From: a bacterium
GTDB lineage: Bacteria; Pseudomonadota; Alphaproteobacteria; Caulobacterales; Caulobacteraceae
NCBI GenBank assembly: GCA_030824495.1
Contig: JAVBXP010000017.1
Coordinates: 26,104 to 90,103 of the forward strand
Reading direction: 5' to 3'
DNA length: 64,000 nt
Under the pieces are notes generated by a model. That model was given only the letters and a program-made list of their open reading frames with translations. It was not told the origin of the DNA and did not search any database. The translations under genes were made by a program, and so were the position numbers. Shown here in pieces: positions 51,266 through 58,659 of the stretch. Every line of letters begins with the position of its first letter. The stretch's first letter is position 1.

Positions 51266-51439
51266 ATGACCACGCGCCCCAAACCTTCCGGACCGCCCGC
51301 CAAGGACTCCCTCTCGGTAGAGCTGGGCGGCTGGTTTAAAGCCAACGCCACTGGCGGCGGCGTCGTGGTTATTGGGGTCATCTTGGTGGCGCTGGGGGCG
51401 CTGGGCCTGGCGCAGTTCTGGCTGACGATGGGCGGATGA
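51266..51439 (+). CDS. Tiny single-span membrane protein under the S24 repressor
   Basis: A 57-residue protein: a Lys/Pro-rich start (MTTRPKPSGPPAKD), a short amphipathic piece (LSVELGGWFKAN) and one hydrophobic helix (GVVVIGVILVALGALGLAQFW). It has the form of a membrane-acting SOS-type toxin or a holin-like peptide, but no family is recognised. Its promoter contains two operators shared with the divergent repressor, so it should be off until the repressor cleaves itself (inference). Confidence 0.6.
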   Translation: MTTRPKPSGPPAKDSLSVELGGWFKANATGGGVVVIGVILVALGALGLAQFWLTMGG

Positions 51440-51654
51440 GCGCCTAATTCGCGTAGGGGCTGCGGCTGTCGCGCGGGTCGTCAACCGCCGCGCCTAACCG
51501 GTCGGTTTGGAAATAGGCGCGTCCGGTGCCACGGCACCACGCGTGCGACGCGAGGTCGCTTACCGTCCTTCTAGGCGCGTCCCCATATCCAGGCTGTCGC
51601 GAAACGAGCCCAATCGGAGCGCGACGCCGCGCCGGATCTCCAGCTCCGGCGCCT

Positions 51655-51824
51655 GCGGGGCGGTGTCCTCTCTCGCCGTCCCGCTCCCTTGCGTTTCAGC
51701 GCGCGTCCAATCGCAGCGATGAAGGGAGAGGCGGCCATGCTGGGGGAGAGCCAGCCGCCTCTCTCACTTGGGTTCGCACCGCCGCGCTAGATCAGGCGCT
51801 AGCCCAAAAGCCATCGATCTGCGA
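51655..51824. repeat. Imperfect direct repeat, left copy (flanks the second Fic gene)
   Basis: About 165-170 bases, from GCGGGGCGGTGTC to CTAGCCCAAAAGCC, match the right copy at 53084-53250 with roughly 80-85% identity by eye. It includes a hairpin (GAGAGGCGGC...GCCGCCTCTC) and the last codons of the OGFr-domain gene (reading leftward GFWASA, stop), so it is a duplicated gene end. The rest of 51440-51865 has no gene. Confidence 0.75.
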
Positions 51825-51865
51825 GTTGAGGGTTGAGGAACCGCCGTCCAAGCCCCTCGGCCTTC

Positions 51866-52966
51866 TCACTCGGCGAGCACGTAGCTTGTGCTGCGCCCAC
51901 CGCCTGGCTCTTTGAAGAGCATCCCCCCTTTGATCAGCGCCTCAATGTCGCGAAGCGCCGTGTCCTGGGAGGTCTTGGCGAGCGTCGCATATTTCGAGCT
52001 GGTGAGCTTGCCTTCGAAGCCGTCGAGCAGGCGGTTGAGAACGATGCGCTGCCGGTTGTTGATCTTGATGTCGCCGAACTTCTCCCAGAAGGCCGCCTTA
52101 TCAAGAACGTTGCCCAGGATGCCTTCCGCTCGATCAAAGGCGCGGTCGAGGCATCTCAAGAACCACATCAGCCAGTCGGTGACATCGCTGTCGCCGCTCT
52201 GTGTCGCTTCCAGCATCTCGTAGTAGGCCTTGGAGTCCGCGCGGATCTGCGAGGACATGCTGTAGAAGCGCTGTCCGCTGCTCTCCGAACGCGCGAGGGC
52301 CATATCGGCGATGGCGCGCGCGATCCGCCCGTTGCCGTCTTGAAACGGGTGAATAGTAACGAACCAGAGATGGGCGATGCCGGCCTTGATCACAGCATCC
52401 GTGTCAGGCTTTGCGTCGAACCATTTCAGGAAGGCGGCCATCTCGTCGTCGAGACGTTCGGCGGCCGGCGCTTCGAAGTGAACGCGCTGACTGCGCGCGC
52501 CTGAAACAACCTGCATCGGACCTGTTCTATCGTCGCGCCAGTTGCCGACGATGATCTTCTCCAGGCCGCTACGGCCGGTTGGAAACAGCGCCGAGTGCCA
52601 GGCGAAGAGACGTTTCTTTGTGAGCGATTTGTCGAAGTGGGTCGTCGCATCAACGAGCATCTCGACAACGCCATCGACGTTCCGATCGCTCGGCGTCAGC
52701 CCAACGATATCCATTCCGAGTTTGCGGGCGATCGAAGAGCGAACCTGCTTTTGATCGAGGTGTTCGCCTTCAATCTCACTGGATGTCGTGACCTCTTCGG
52801 TCAGCGTCCTTAAGTAGGCTTCTTCGCGTAGGCTTAGCCCTAAGGATTCCATTCGGCCGATTAGCCGGCCTTGGCGGTGACGAACCGCGCCAAGCTGCTC
52901 TTCAAGGGCGTCGTTGCGCCATGTCAGGTTAGGCCAGTCGATTCGTTCGTGGATGTAGGTTGTCAT
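51866..52966 (-). CDS. Fic protein with DUF4172 N-terminus
   Basis: A 366-residue Fic AMP-transferase. The N-terminus has the DUF4172 pattern (YIHERIDWPNLTW). The inhibitory helix carries S-x-x-x-E-G (SSEIEG), so it is class II, self-inhibited. The active site is H-P-F-Q-D-G-N-G-R-I-A-R. The C-terminal ~70 residues form a winged helix (NNRQRIVLNRLLDGFEG, YATLAKTSQDTALRDIEALIKGGML). It differs clearly from the Fic protein at 36-37 kb. Its promoter holds five copies of a TTGCGG motif, and direct repeats bracket the gene, which suggests acquisition by transfer. Confidence 0.93.
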   Translation of the reverse strand: MTTYIHERIDWPNLTWRNDALEEQLGAVRHRQGRLIGRMESLGLSLREEAYLRTLTEEVTTSSEIEGEHLDQKQVRSSIARKLGMDIVGLTPSDRNVDGVVEMLVDATTHFDKSLTKKRLFAWHSALFPTGRSGLEKIIVGNWRDDRTGPMQVVSGARSQRVHFEAPAAERLDDEMAAFLKWFDAKPDTDAVIKAGIAHLWFVTIHPFQDGNGRIARAIADMALARSESSGQRFYSMSSQIRADSKAYYEMLEATQSGDSDVTDWLMWFLRCLDRAFDRAEGILGNVLDKAAFWEKFGDIKINNRQRIVLNRLLDGFEGKLTSSKYATLAKTSQDTALRDIEALIKGGMLFKEPGGGRSTSYVLAE

Positions 52967-52979
52967 AATCACCGCATCT

Positions 52980-53067
52980 TATGCGGAGATTATAGCTGAT
53001 ATTCGCCGCAAATTTCAATCTTAATCGCCGCAACTTTTGCGGAGATTAATGCCGACATTCTCCGCAA
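52980..53067. promoter_or_regulatory. Five TTGCGG-(A/C)-GA-(A/T)-T motifs upstream of the second Fic gene
   Basis: Copies at 52980-52992 (+), 53001-53012 (-), 53021-53033 (-), 53035-53050 (+) and 53056-53067 (-). They lie 14-101 bases before the Fic start. Facing copies form two inverted pairs. This is an operator array, possibly for the Fic protein's own winged helix. Confidence 0.65.
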
Positions 53068-53083
53068 ACGATAAGTTAGCCGC

Positions 53084-53250
53084 GCGGGGCGGTGTCTTTC
53101 TGCCGTCTAGCTCCCGTGGGTTTCATCGAGCGTCCAGTTGCAGCGACGAAGGGCGAGGCGGCCATGCTGCTGGAGAGCCAGCCGCCTCTCCCAATTGGGT
53201 TCGCCCCGCCGCGCTAGATCAGGCGCTAGCCCAAAAGCCCATCGACCTGG
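53084..53250. repeat. Imperfect direct repeat, right copy
   Basis: Partner of 51655-51824. It includes the true 3' end of the OGFr-domain gene and its downstream hairpin (GAGGCGGC...GCCGCCTC, 53155-53187). The 1.26 kb between the copies is filled by the Fic gene and its operators. Confidence 0.75.
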
Positions 53251-53668
53251 CGCTGATGTTCGCCCCGCTGAACCCCACCGTGTCGAGGATCATGGTCTTG
53301 AAGGCGTCGGCCTCGGCCTCGCCGGCCAGGAGCCGCAGGCTCTTGATGATCCGCGTGATGCGCAGGTGGTTGTGATCGGCTGGCACAAGCCAATGGCGGG
53401 TGCGAGCATAGAAGTTCCGCATACGCGCCGCGGCGGCCCGCAGGTTGGTCACCGCGATGTCCGAAGACCGGATCTGCAGCACATCGTCAGCGCTCAACAC
53501 CGGGGCTCCCGGAACCGCCGAACTGGCCTCAGGCAGCGGGAACAGCCACTGGATGTAGTCATGCCGCCGTTCCAGCTGGACGTTGTCCATGGCCAGCACC
53601 TTGAAAAGGCTCCTGCCGGCGCCGTCGCGGCCTTCTCCCAGTAGAAATCGAACAATCGCGCTAGCCAT
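53219..53668 (-). CDS. Opioid growth factor receptor (OGFr) domain protein
   Basis: A 149-residue protein consisting of one OGFr conserved domain: VRFLLGEGRDGAGRSLFKVLAM, LERRHDYIQWLFPLPEAS, then LAAAARMRNFYARTRHWLVPADHNHLRITRIIKSLRLL. The same domain occurs in a vertebrate receptor and in scattered bacteria, where its role is unknown. I start at Met 53668; an in-frame Met 22 codons upstream is possible. Its last codons are duplicated 1.4 kb to the left. Confidence 0.82.
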   Translation of the reverse strand: MASAIVRFLLGEGRDGAGRSLFKVLAMDNVQLERRHDYIQWLFPLPEASSAVPGAPVLSADDVLQIRSSDIAVTNLRAAAARMRNFYARTRHWLVPADHNHLRITRIIKSLRLLAGEAEADAFKTMILDTVGFSGANISARSMGFWASA

Positions 53669-53755
53669 GGCCGACGGGTTTAAACCCAAACGCGGCCCCT
53701 GTATGGCGAGGCGGCAATCGCCCAGTCGCCACAATCCGAGCCGTGTTCTTAGAAC

Positions 53756-56068
53756 CTAGAACTCGTCCCAGTCGGCTTCACCGTTCACAACCCGCAGCTT
53801 GCCCGCTGTCGCTGCGCCGGAGCCATGGCCGCCGCTCCGGACAGCCGGCCTCGATGCGGTTCTGTGGGCGCGTTTCACACTCGCGTCCGCCGCGCTCGGA
53901 CCACCGAGGTCAAACTGCCCCATGAGCTTGGCTAGGTTTTCGGCCTCGCTGGCGAGCGCATGGCTGGCGGCCGTGCTTTCCTCAACCATGGCCGCGTTCT
54001 GCTGCGTCACCTGGTCCATCTGGTTGACGGCGGCATTGACCTGCTGCAGGCCGGTGGCCTGCTCCTGGGCCGAGGCTGCGATCTCGCTCACGATGCCGGT
54101 GATTTCGCCGACTTGGGTCACGATCCGCTCCAGCGCATTACCGGTTTCCGCGACGAGCTGAACGCCCTGGCCGACCTGCGTCGATGACGCGGAGATCAGG
54201 ACTTTGATTTCCTTCGCCGCATCAGCCGAGCGCTGCGCCAAGGCCCGCACTTCGGAGGCGACAACCGCAAAGCCCCGGCCGGCCTCCCCGGCGCGAGCTG
54301 CTTCAACGCCGGCGTTAAGAGCCAGGAGGTTCGTCTGGAACGCGATCTCGTCGATGACGCCGATAATGTTGCCGATTTCGCCCGCCGACTTCTCTATCTC
54401 GCCCATGGCGGCGACTGCCCGCGTGACCACGCCGCCGCTGTGTTCGGCGTCGGTGCGAGCGGTGGCGACGACTACGCGAGCGTGGTCGGCGCCCTCGGCG
54501 GTCTTCTTGACCGTTGCGGTGATTTCATCGAGCGCCGCCGCCGTCTCTTCGAGGCTGGCTGCCTGCTGCTCAGTGCGGCGCGAGAGATCGTCGGCAGCCT
54601 GGCTGATTTCGCCCGCGCCGGAACCGATGGTGTTGGTGTTGGCCACCACCACCCTCATGGCGTCCTGGAGTTTGACTATGGCGCCATTGAAGTCGCTCTT
54701 GAGCTTCTCGTACTGAGGGGCCACGTCATGGCGAACCCGGGCGGTCAGATCGCCCGCCGAAAGCTGGGCCAAACCAGCCCCTAGGCCATCGACGACGACG
54801 GCCAGGTCGCGCGCTGCGCGGGCCTCGTTTTCGGCAGTACGCATGCGCTCAGCCTCAGCGGCTGCGCGCAGGTCTTCCTGCTCCTTGCGCAGCCGGCGCG
54901 CGTCCGCGAGTTCGTGCCGGAAAGCTTCCAAGGCGCGGGCGACAGCGCCGAGTTCATCTTGGCCATCGACGCCGGGAACCGCATCGTCGTACCTGCCTGC
55001 ACTCAGCGCCTCAACCGACGAAGTGGCGCGCGCCAGTGGGCGTTGTACCAACGTGCGGACTGCAAAGAACAGAGCAGTGAGGAGTGCGCCAAGCATCACC
55101 AATCCACCGATGATGACACTGATCGTCAGATTCCTAACGGGGGCCTGGACAGTGCTTTTCGGCGCATCGACGACTACGCCCCACGTTGCATCGAGTCCGG
55201 CCAGATGAACCGGCGAGATCAGACGATCCATCGCCGCCTTGCCAGCGCGCACGCCTTCGATCTGCACGTCCTTGCCGGTGGAGAGCGCGGTCTTGACCTG
55301 CTCAGCGCCCGGATCTGCATAGTCTTTCATCCGCAGGGCAGTATCGGGGTGCGCGACCCATTTTCCGCTCCCGGACAGGAGCATGACGCGGCCATCGCCG
55401 TATGGCTTCAACAGCGCCAGGCTTCCGGCCAGATCGTCCAGGGCGATATCGAGCCCGGCGACGCCGATCAACTTGCCGTTTGAAATTACGGGAAAGGCGA
55501 TGGAGGTCATCAGGACAGTCTTGCCACCAACCTCATAGGGATAGGGTTCGGTGATAACCGGTTTGCGGCTATTGGCCGCCCGGTCGTAGAACTCCTCGCC
55601 GTAGACTTTGGAATCTTCGGGCGGCTCTATCGAGATCACGCCCTTGGCCTGCGCTAGATAGGGCATGAAGGCGCCGGTGCTGTTCGAGCCGAGCGCCGTT
55701 TGCCCGGCGAACTCCGCGCTGCGACCGTCCCAAGCGTCCGGCGCGCTGAAGAACCAGCTGCCCATCACTAGATCGGAGGACAGTGCGTTCGGCTTCAACA
55801 GGGAAACGATGGTCGCGCGATCGCGAATTCCAGCCTCATGGGCGGCGGAGATCGACGCGGCCATCGAGCGCGCCGTGGACTCCACCCGGCCTAGCTTTGT
55901 GGCGATGTCGCCTGCCGCCGCACTTCCCAATGACTGACTATAGTTATCGGAAAGGGAGCCGACGGTATGCTGCGTCTGCGTTGTCAGCAGGATTACCGCC
56001 AGAAGCAACAACACGCCGATGGCGGCCCCCGCCACGATGAGCAGTTTGGTTGAGATCGAGCGCCGCAT
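53756..56068 (-). CDS. Methyl-accepting chemotaxis protein with dCache sensor
   Basis: A 770-residue chemoreceptor. Transmembrane helix at residues ~8-28, a periplasmic double-Cache sensor (~35-300; [37 protein letters not shown] is typical), a second helix (~308-335), HAMP, then a long signalling coiled coil whose hairpin tip reads [25 protein letters not shown]. It ends in DWDEF, a W-x-x-F pentapeptide that tethers CheR/CheB for methylation. dCache domains usually bind amino acids or organic acids; the ligand here is unknown. No other che genes are nearby. Confidence 0.95.
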   Translation of the reverse strand: MRRSISTKLLIVAGAAIGVLLLLAVILLTTQTQHTVGSLSDNYSQSLGSAAAGDIATKLGRVESTARSMAASISAAHEAGIRDRATIVSLLKPNALSSDLVMGSWFFSAPDAWDGRSAEFAGQTALGSNSTGAFMPYLAQAKGVISIEPPEDSKVYGEEFYDRAANSRKPVITEPYPYEVGGKTVLMTSIAFPVISNGKLIGVAGLDIALDDLAGSLALLKPYGDGRVMLLSGSGKWVAHPDTALRMKDYADPGAEQVKTALSTGKDVQIEGVRAGKAAMDRLISPVHLAGLDATWGVVVDAPKSTVQAPVRNLTISVIIGGLVMLGALLTALFFAVRTLVQRPLARATSSVEALSAGRYDDAVPGVDGQDELGAVARALEAFRHELADARRLRKEQEDLRAAAEAERMRTAENEARAARDLAVVVDGLGAGLAQLSAGDLTARVRHDVAPQYEKLKSDFNGAIVKLQDAMRVVVANTNTIGSGAGEISQAADDLSRRTEQQAASLEETAAALDEITATVKKTAEGADHARVVVATARTDAEHSGGVVTRAVAAMGEIEKSAGEIGNIIGVIDEIAFQTNLLALNAGVEAARAGEAGRGFAVVASEVRALAQRSADAAKEIKVLISASSTQVGQGVQLVAETGNALERIVTQVGEITGIVSEIAASAQEQATGLQQVNAAVNQMDQVTQQNAAMVEESTAASHALASEAENLAKLMGQFDLGGPSAADASVKRAHRTASRPAVRSGGHGSGAATAGKLRVVNGEADWDEF

Positions 56069-56303
56069 CGCGTTTCCTAGGCTTCAGAGCGCGCCTACTG
56101 CGCGCTCGACCCGACCTCTGCAGGACAACCCCTTAAGCAGGGATTGATCAGTGAAGATCGATTCGAAGGCTTCGCGGCCGAGTCACAATTGAGCTTGGGC
56201 TCATGCGCCTGGGCATTGCACTGGGCGCTACGACCGCGCCGGTCGGTCTCGCCTTCCTCTTCTCGGGCCTTATTGCCATCTCTCAATGAGGCGCCGTGGC
56301 CGC

Positions 56304-56456
56304 CTACCACCCGAGGCTACGACCAAAGGGTGCTCTCTGGCGACGTGCACAAGCCCGACGGAACGACCGGTTCGCGCCATGAGCGAAGGCCTGAACACCC
56401 GCGACATATATCTCGATCAGATCCTCTTCGGCACGGCGGCTGGGCCTATAGCTCAT
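56304..56456 (-). pseudogene. Broken ParE toxin gene
   Basis: It starts inside the parD end (ATG at 56456, 11-base overlap) and reads [20 protein letters not shown], a good ParE N-terminus. Homology then fails and the frame stops after 50 codons, where about 95 are expected. The catalytic/toxic C-terminal half is absent or scrambled. The toxin is therefore presumably inactive, leaving ParD as an orphan antitoxin. Confidence 0.7.
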
Positions 56457-56697
56457 GACCCACGCCAGCTCGACGGCGGGCTTCGGCGCGGATGTCCTGC
56501 ACCGTCATCTCGCTCACGCCGCTCTCGACGCCTTCGTCAATGAGATGCTGCAAATGCGCGATCTTCTCAGCGCGCTCCTGATCCCTCCGGATCAGGTCGC
56601 GGACATAGTCGCTCGCATTGCTGTAGCGGCCTGTTTCAGCTCGCCCTTCCACCCAATCTTTCATGGCGTCAGGCAGGGAAACATTCATGGTCGCCAT
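56446..56697 (-). CDS. parD: ParD-family antitoxin
   Basis: An 83-residue antitoxin. N-terminal ribbon-helix-helix: [39 protein letters not shown]; the C-terminal helix ([16 protein letters not shown]...[10 protein letters not shown]) would wrap ParE. GGAGG lies upstream of the ATG at 56697. It normally represses its own operon and neutralises ParE, but the downstream toxin frame is truncated. It may still bind DNA or other ParE toxins. Confidence 0.9.
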   Translation of the reverse strand: MATMNVSLPDAMKDWVEGRAETGRYSNASDYVRDLIRRDQERAEKIAHLQHLIDEGVESGVSEMTVQDIRAEARRRAGVGHEL

Positions 56698-57190
56698 TGG
56701 GATACCTCCGCAGTCAAAGCGGCAAGATTGGCAAAGATTGTCAATTTTTGAGATCCGCCGGATTAGAGGATCGCTCGCGCGCTGCGTGCCGTCCCGCCGA
56801 ACCACAGCTCATCCACCAACCCGAAAGCCCCTACTCCGCCCATCCGGAAGGAGGGACCGCCCAAAGGTCCAATGCGGCCCGCTTATCGGCCAGACGCTCT
56901 TTGGGACATAGACAGTGAGGACCGCAGCGCCCTCCACATGCGCAAGACATAGGTGCGGCGATTCATCGCCCGCTCGGGCGGATTGGCGCCTGGATAGGCT
57001 GTCGGTCGATAAAGAAGCGTGGAAGCTCATCGCTGGCTTGCCGCTAATCGAACGGCGCGTCGATTGAGCTCGGAGGCGTCGAGAACCATCGCTTGCGCCG
57101 CGCGCGGCTCCAGCTTGCGCAGGACCCGGTATCGACCGGTGGCCTCAAGCGCCTAGGCCATCGTCCAGATGTGCGGCTTTGTCGGTCACG
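56698..57190. other. 493-bp stretch with a short exonuclease-like remnant
   Basis: No intact gene. On the minus strand, 57027-57152 reads ALEATGRYRVLRKLEPR, which resembles the linker before the exonuclease domain of some alphaproteobacterial DnaQ-like proteins, but it has no start and soon stops. The rest shows nothing. Confidence 0.35.
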
Positions 57191-57907
57191 CTAATCGACG
57201 ATCCGGAAGACGGCGCCGCTCGCCGGTTCGCGATAGAGATCCACCCGTTCGCCATCCCAATGATAGTCAAGGTGGCGGCCCTGCACCGGATTTCCGGCCA
57301 AGTCCGGATAGAAGAGCCCCACGCAGTTTCCCTCCGACGTCCGAACGCTTGGATAGACCACGCCACCAGCTCCAGCGGCGTGCAGCTGGGCGCCCACGAT
57401 GCGGCTCTCGACATAGCTGTCGCGATCAAGAACCCCTGCGAATTTGCGCTGGTCGCCGCGCAGGTCGCGCAAGTCGGCGTCGACCGTCAGGATGATCTCA
57501 CGGAATTGGGACGTCCAACCGGGAGCCTCGTTCGTCATCGCCATGAAGCGGCCGTGGTGATGGATGGTCTCAAGTAGCGCCACATCGAAAGCTTCGCCTG
57601 CGTAGAGCACGCCGAAACGACCGTCGCTGAACCGGCTGGGCCGGTCAGGACTGACATGGGTGAAGGGCGCCATCAGATAGCTGGCGCCTTGCCCGCCCAC
57701 CCGCCTCGACGGAGGGACCAGGTCGAGATTGCCCACGTTCTCCATCAGTCGTGGGTTGGTCTTCTGTTCGGCCGATAGCAGCAAGGCCCAATCGGCCGGA
57801 TCGGCGATATCCTCGAAGAGATCGATCGGCGGGTAGATGCTGCGGATGATCCGCACGGCGGCGCGCCACGTGACGCGCGCCGTCGGCGTTTCTTCGACAT
57901 TGATCAC
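57191..57907 (-). CDS. RES-domain toxin (NAD+ phosphorylase family)
   Basis: A 238-residue RES-domain protein. Family landmarks: SRFSDGRFGVLYAGEAFDVALLETIHHHG with the Arg, Tyr and Glu of the active pocket, and GVVYPSVRTSEGNCVGLFYPDLA with the conserved Ser. RES toxins (MbcT, ParT and relatives) degrade NAD+ or ADP-ribosylate a target. It is encoded after its Xre antitoxin with a four-base overlap, the normal order for this family. The length is typical. Confidence 0.92.
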   Translation of the reverse strand: MINVEETPTARVTWRAAVRIIRSIYPPIDLFEDIADPADWALLLSAEQKTNPRLMENVGNLDLVPPSRRVGGQGASYLMAPFTHVSPDRPSRFSDGRFGVLYAGEAFDVALLETIHHHGRFMAMTNEAPGWTSQFREIILTVDADLRDLRGDQRKFAGVLDRDSYVESRIVGAQLHAAGAGGVVYPSVRTSEGNCVGLFYPDLAGNPVQGRHLDYHWDGERVDLYREPASGAVFRIVD

Positions 57908-58317
57908 CAGGCGCTACGCTCGGCGTCGAGGAAACGCCGCACCCGCATCAGGTCCGTCAACTCTCCACCCAGCATGATCTCGAGGGCTGAGCGTCCGCCG
58001 AACGCCTGATTGGACGCCTTGATCCAGCCATAGCCGCGCTGCGGCTCACGAAAGATAATGCGCAGCGCTTTATGGACGCCCATTAGGTTTGATAGCCGCG
58101 CCTTGGCGTCTCGGTCGATCCGACCTTGCTCGCCAGCCTTCCATCGCCGGTAGGTGCGCACCGGCATGTCCAGCAGGGTCGCCCCCTGCTCGTCGGTCAA
58201 CTCCCAGCGCCCGAAGAGATTGACCACGGCGCGAAACATCGCAGCGGCTTCGGAATCCGAGATTGGATCGGGTCGAAACGCGTGCACCGCCGTATCAATC
58301 GGAAGGACAAGGGTCAT
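57904..58317 (-). CDS. Xre/MbcA/ParS antitoxin
   Basis: A 137-residue antitoxin. The N-terminal part is a helix-turn-helix (LFGRWELTDEQGATLLDMPVRTYRRWKAG), the C-terminal part is the toxin-binding domain (LSNLMGVHKALRIIF, GYGWIKASNQAFGGRSALEIML). It neutralises the RES toxin and represses the operon. I choose the Met at 58317 because the family begins near there; an upstream Met 11 codons earlier would run through the operator. Confidence 0.9.
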   Translation of the reverse strand: MTLVLPIDTAVHAFRPDPISDSEAAAMFRAVVNLFGRWELTDEQGATLLDMPVRTYRRWKAGEQGRIDRDAKARLSNLMGVHKALRIIFREPQRGYGWIKASNQAFGGRSALEIMLGGELTDLMRVRRFLDAERSAW

Positions 58318-58332
58318 GCTCGGCTCTCCATA

Positions 58333-58359
58333 TGGCCGAATGTGGACCAAGTACGGCCA
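58333..58359. promoter_or_regulatory. Operator-like inverted repeat of the RES/Xre operon
   Basis: TGGCCG (58333-58338), 15 bases, CGGCCA (58354-58359), 16-42 bases upstream of the antitoxin start. This is where an Xre antitoxin would bind to repress its own operon. Confidence 0.5.
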
Positions 58360-58659
58360 AATGGCAAGAATTACGCCCGGTGATCGGGCGTGCTGGCCAG
58401 AGAGGCCTGGGGTGGTCGCGGCGTGTGCCGATCAGAAGCGCTCGAGGTGACGCCCGAGCCCCGCCAACCGAAATCTCCATCAGCGCGCCCTTTAGCCTGC
58501 CCCCGCGACGTAGCGGTCGTTGTCCTGCTTAACGCTGGTCAGCCTGCGCACGCTGTAGATTTCGCCGAGAGCTTAGCTTGCCTGCCGACTTGAGAACGGT
58601 TGCCAGCGTGGCCAGCAAAGCTTATTGCGACGCATTCTTAAATTTTTACGCGGCCGCAC

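Noticed and set aside
50532..51439. Prophage at the LexA/cI-like repressor
   Set aside because: No integrase, structural, lysis or replication genes lie on either side.
51440..53250. The direct repeats as insertion-sequence ends or a CRISPR
   Set aside because: There are only two long imperfect copies, no transposase, no terminal inverted repeats and no regular spacers.
56809..57030. 73-codon minus-strand frame between the ParD and RES genes
   Set aside because: No start signal and no recognisable pattern; composition is like that of neighbouring non-coding frames.
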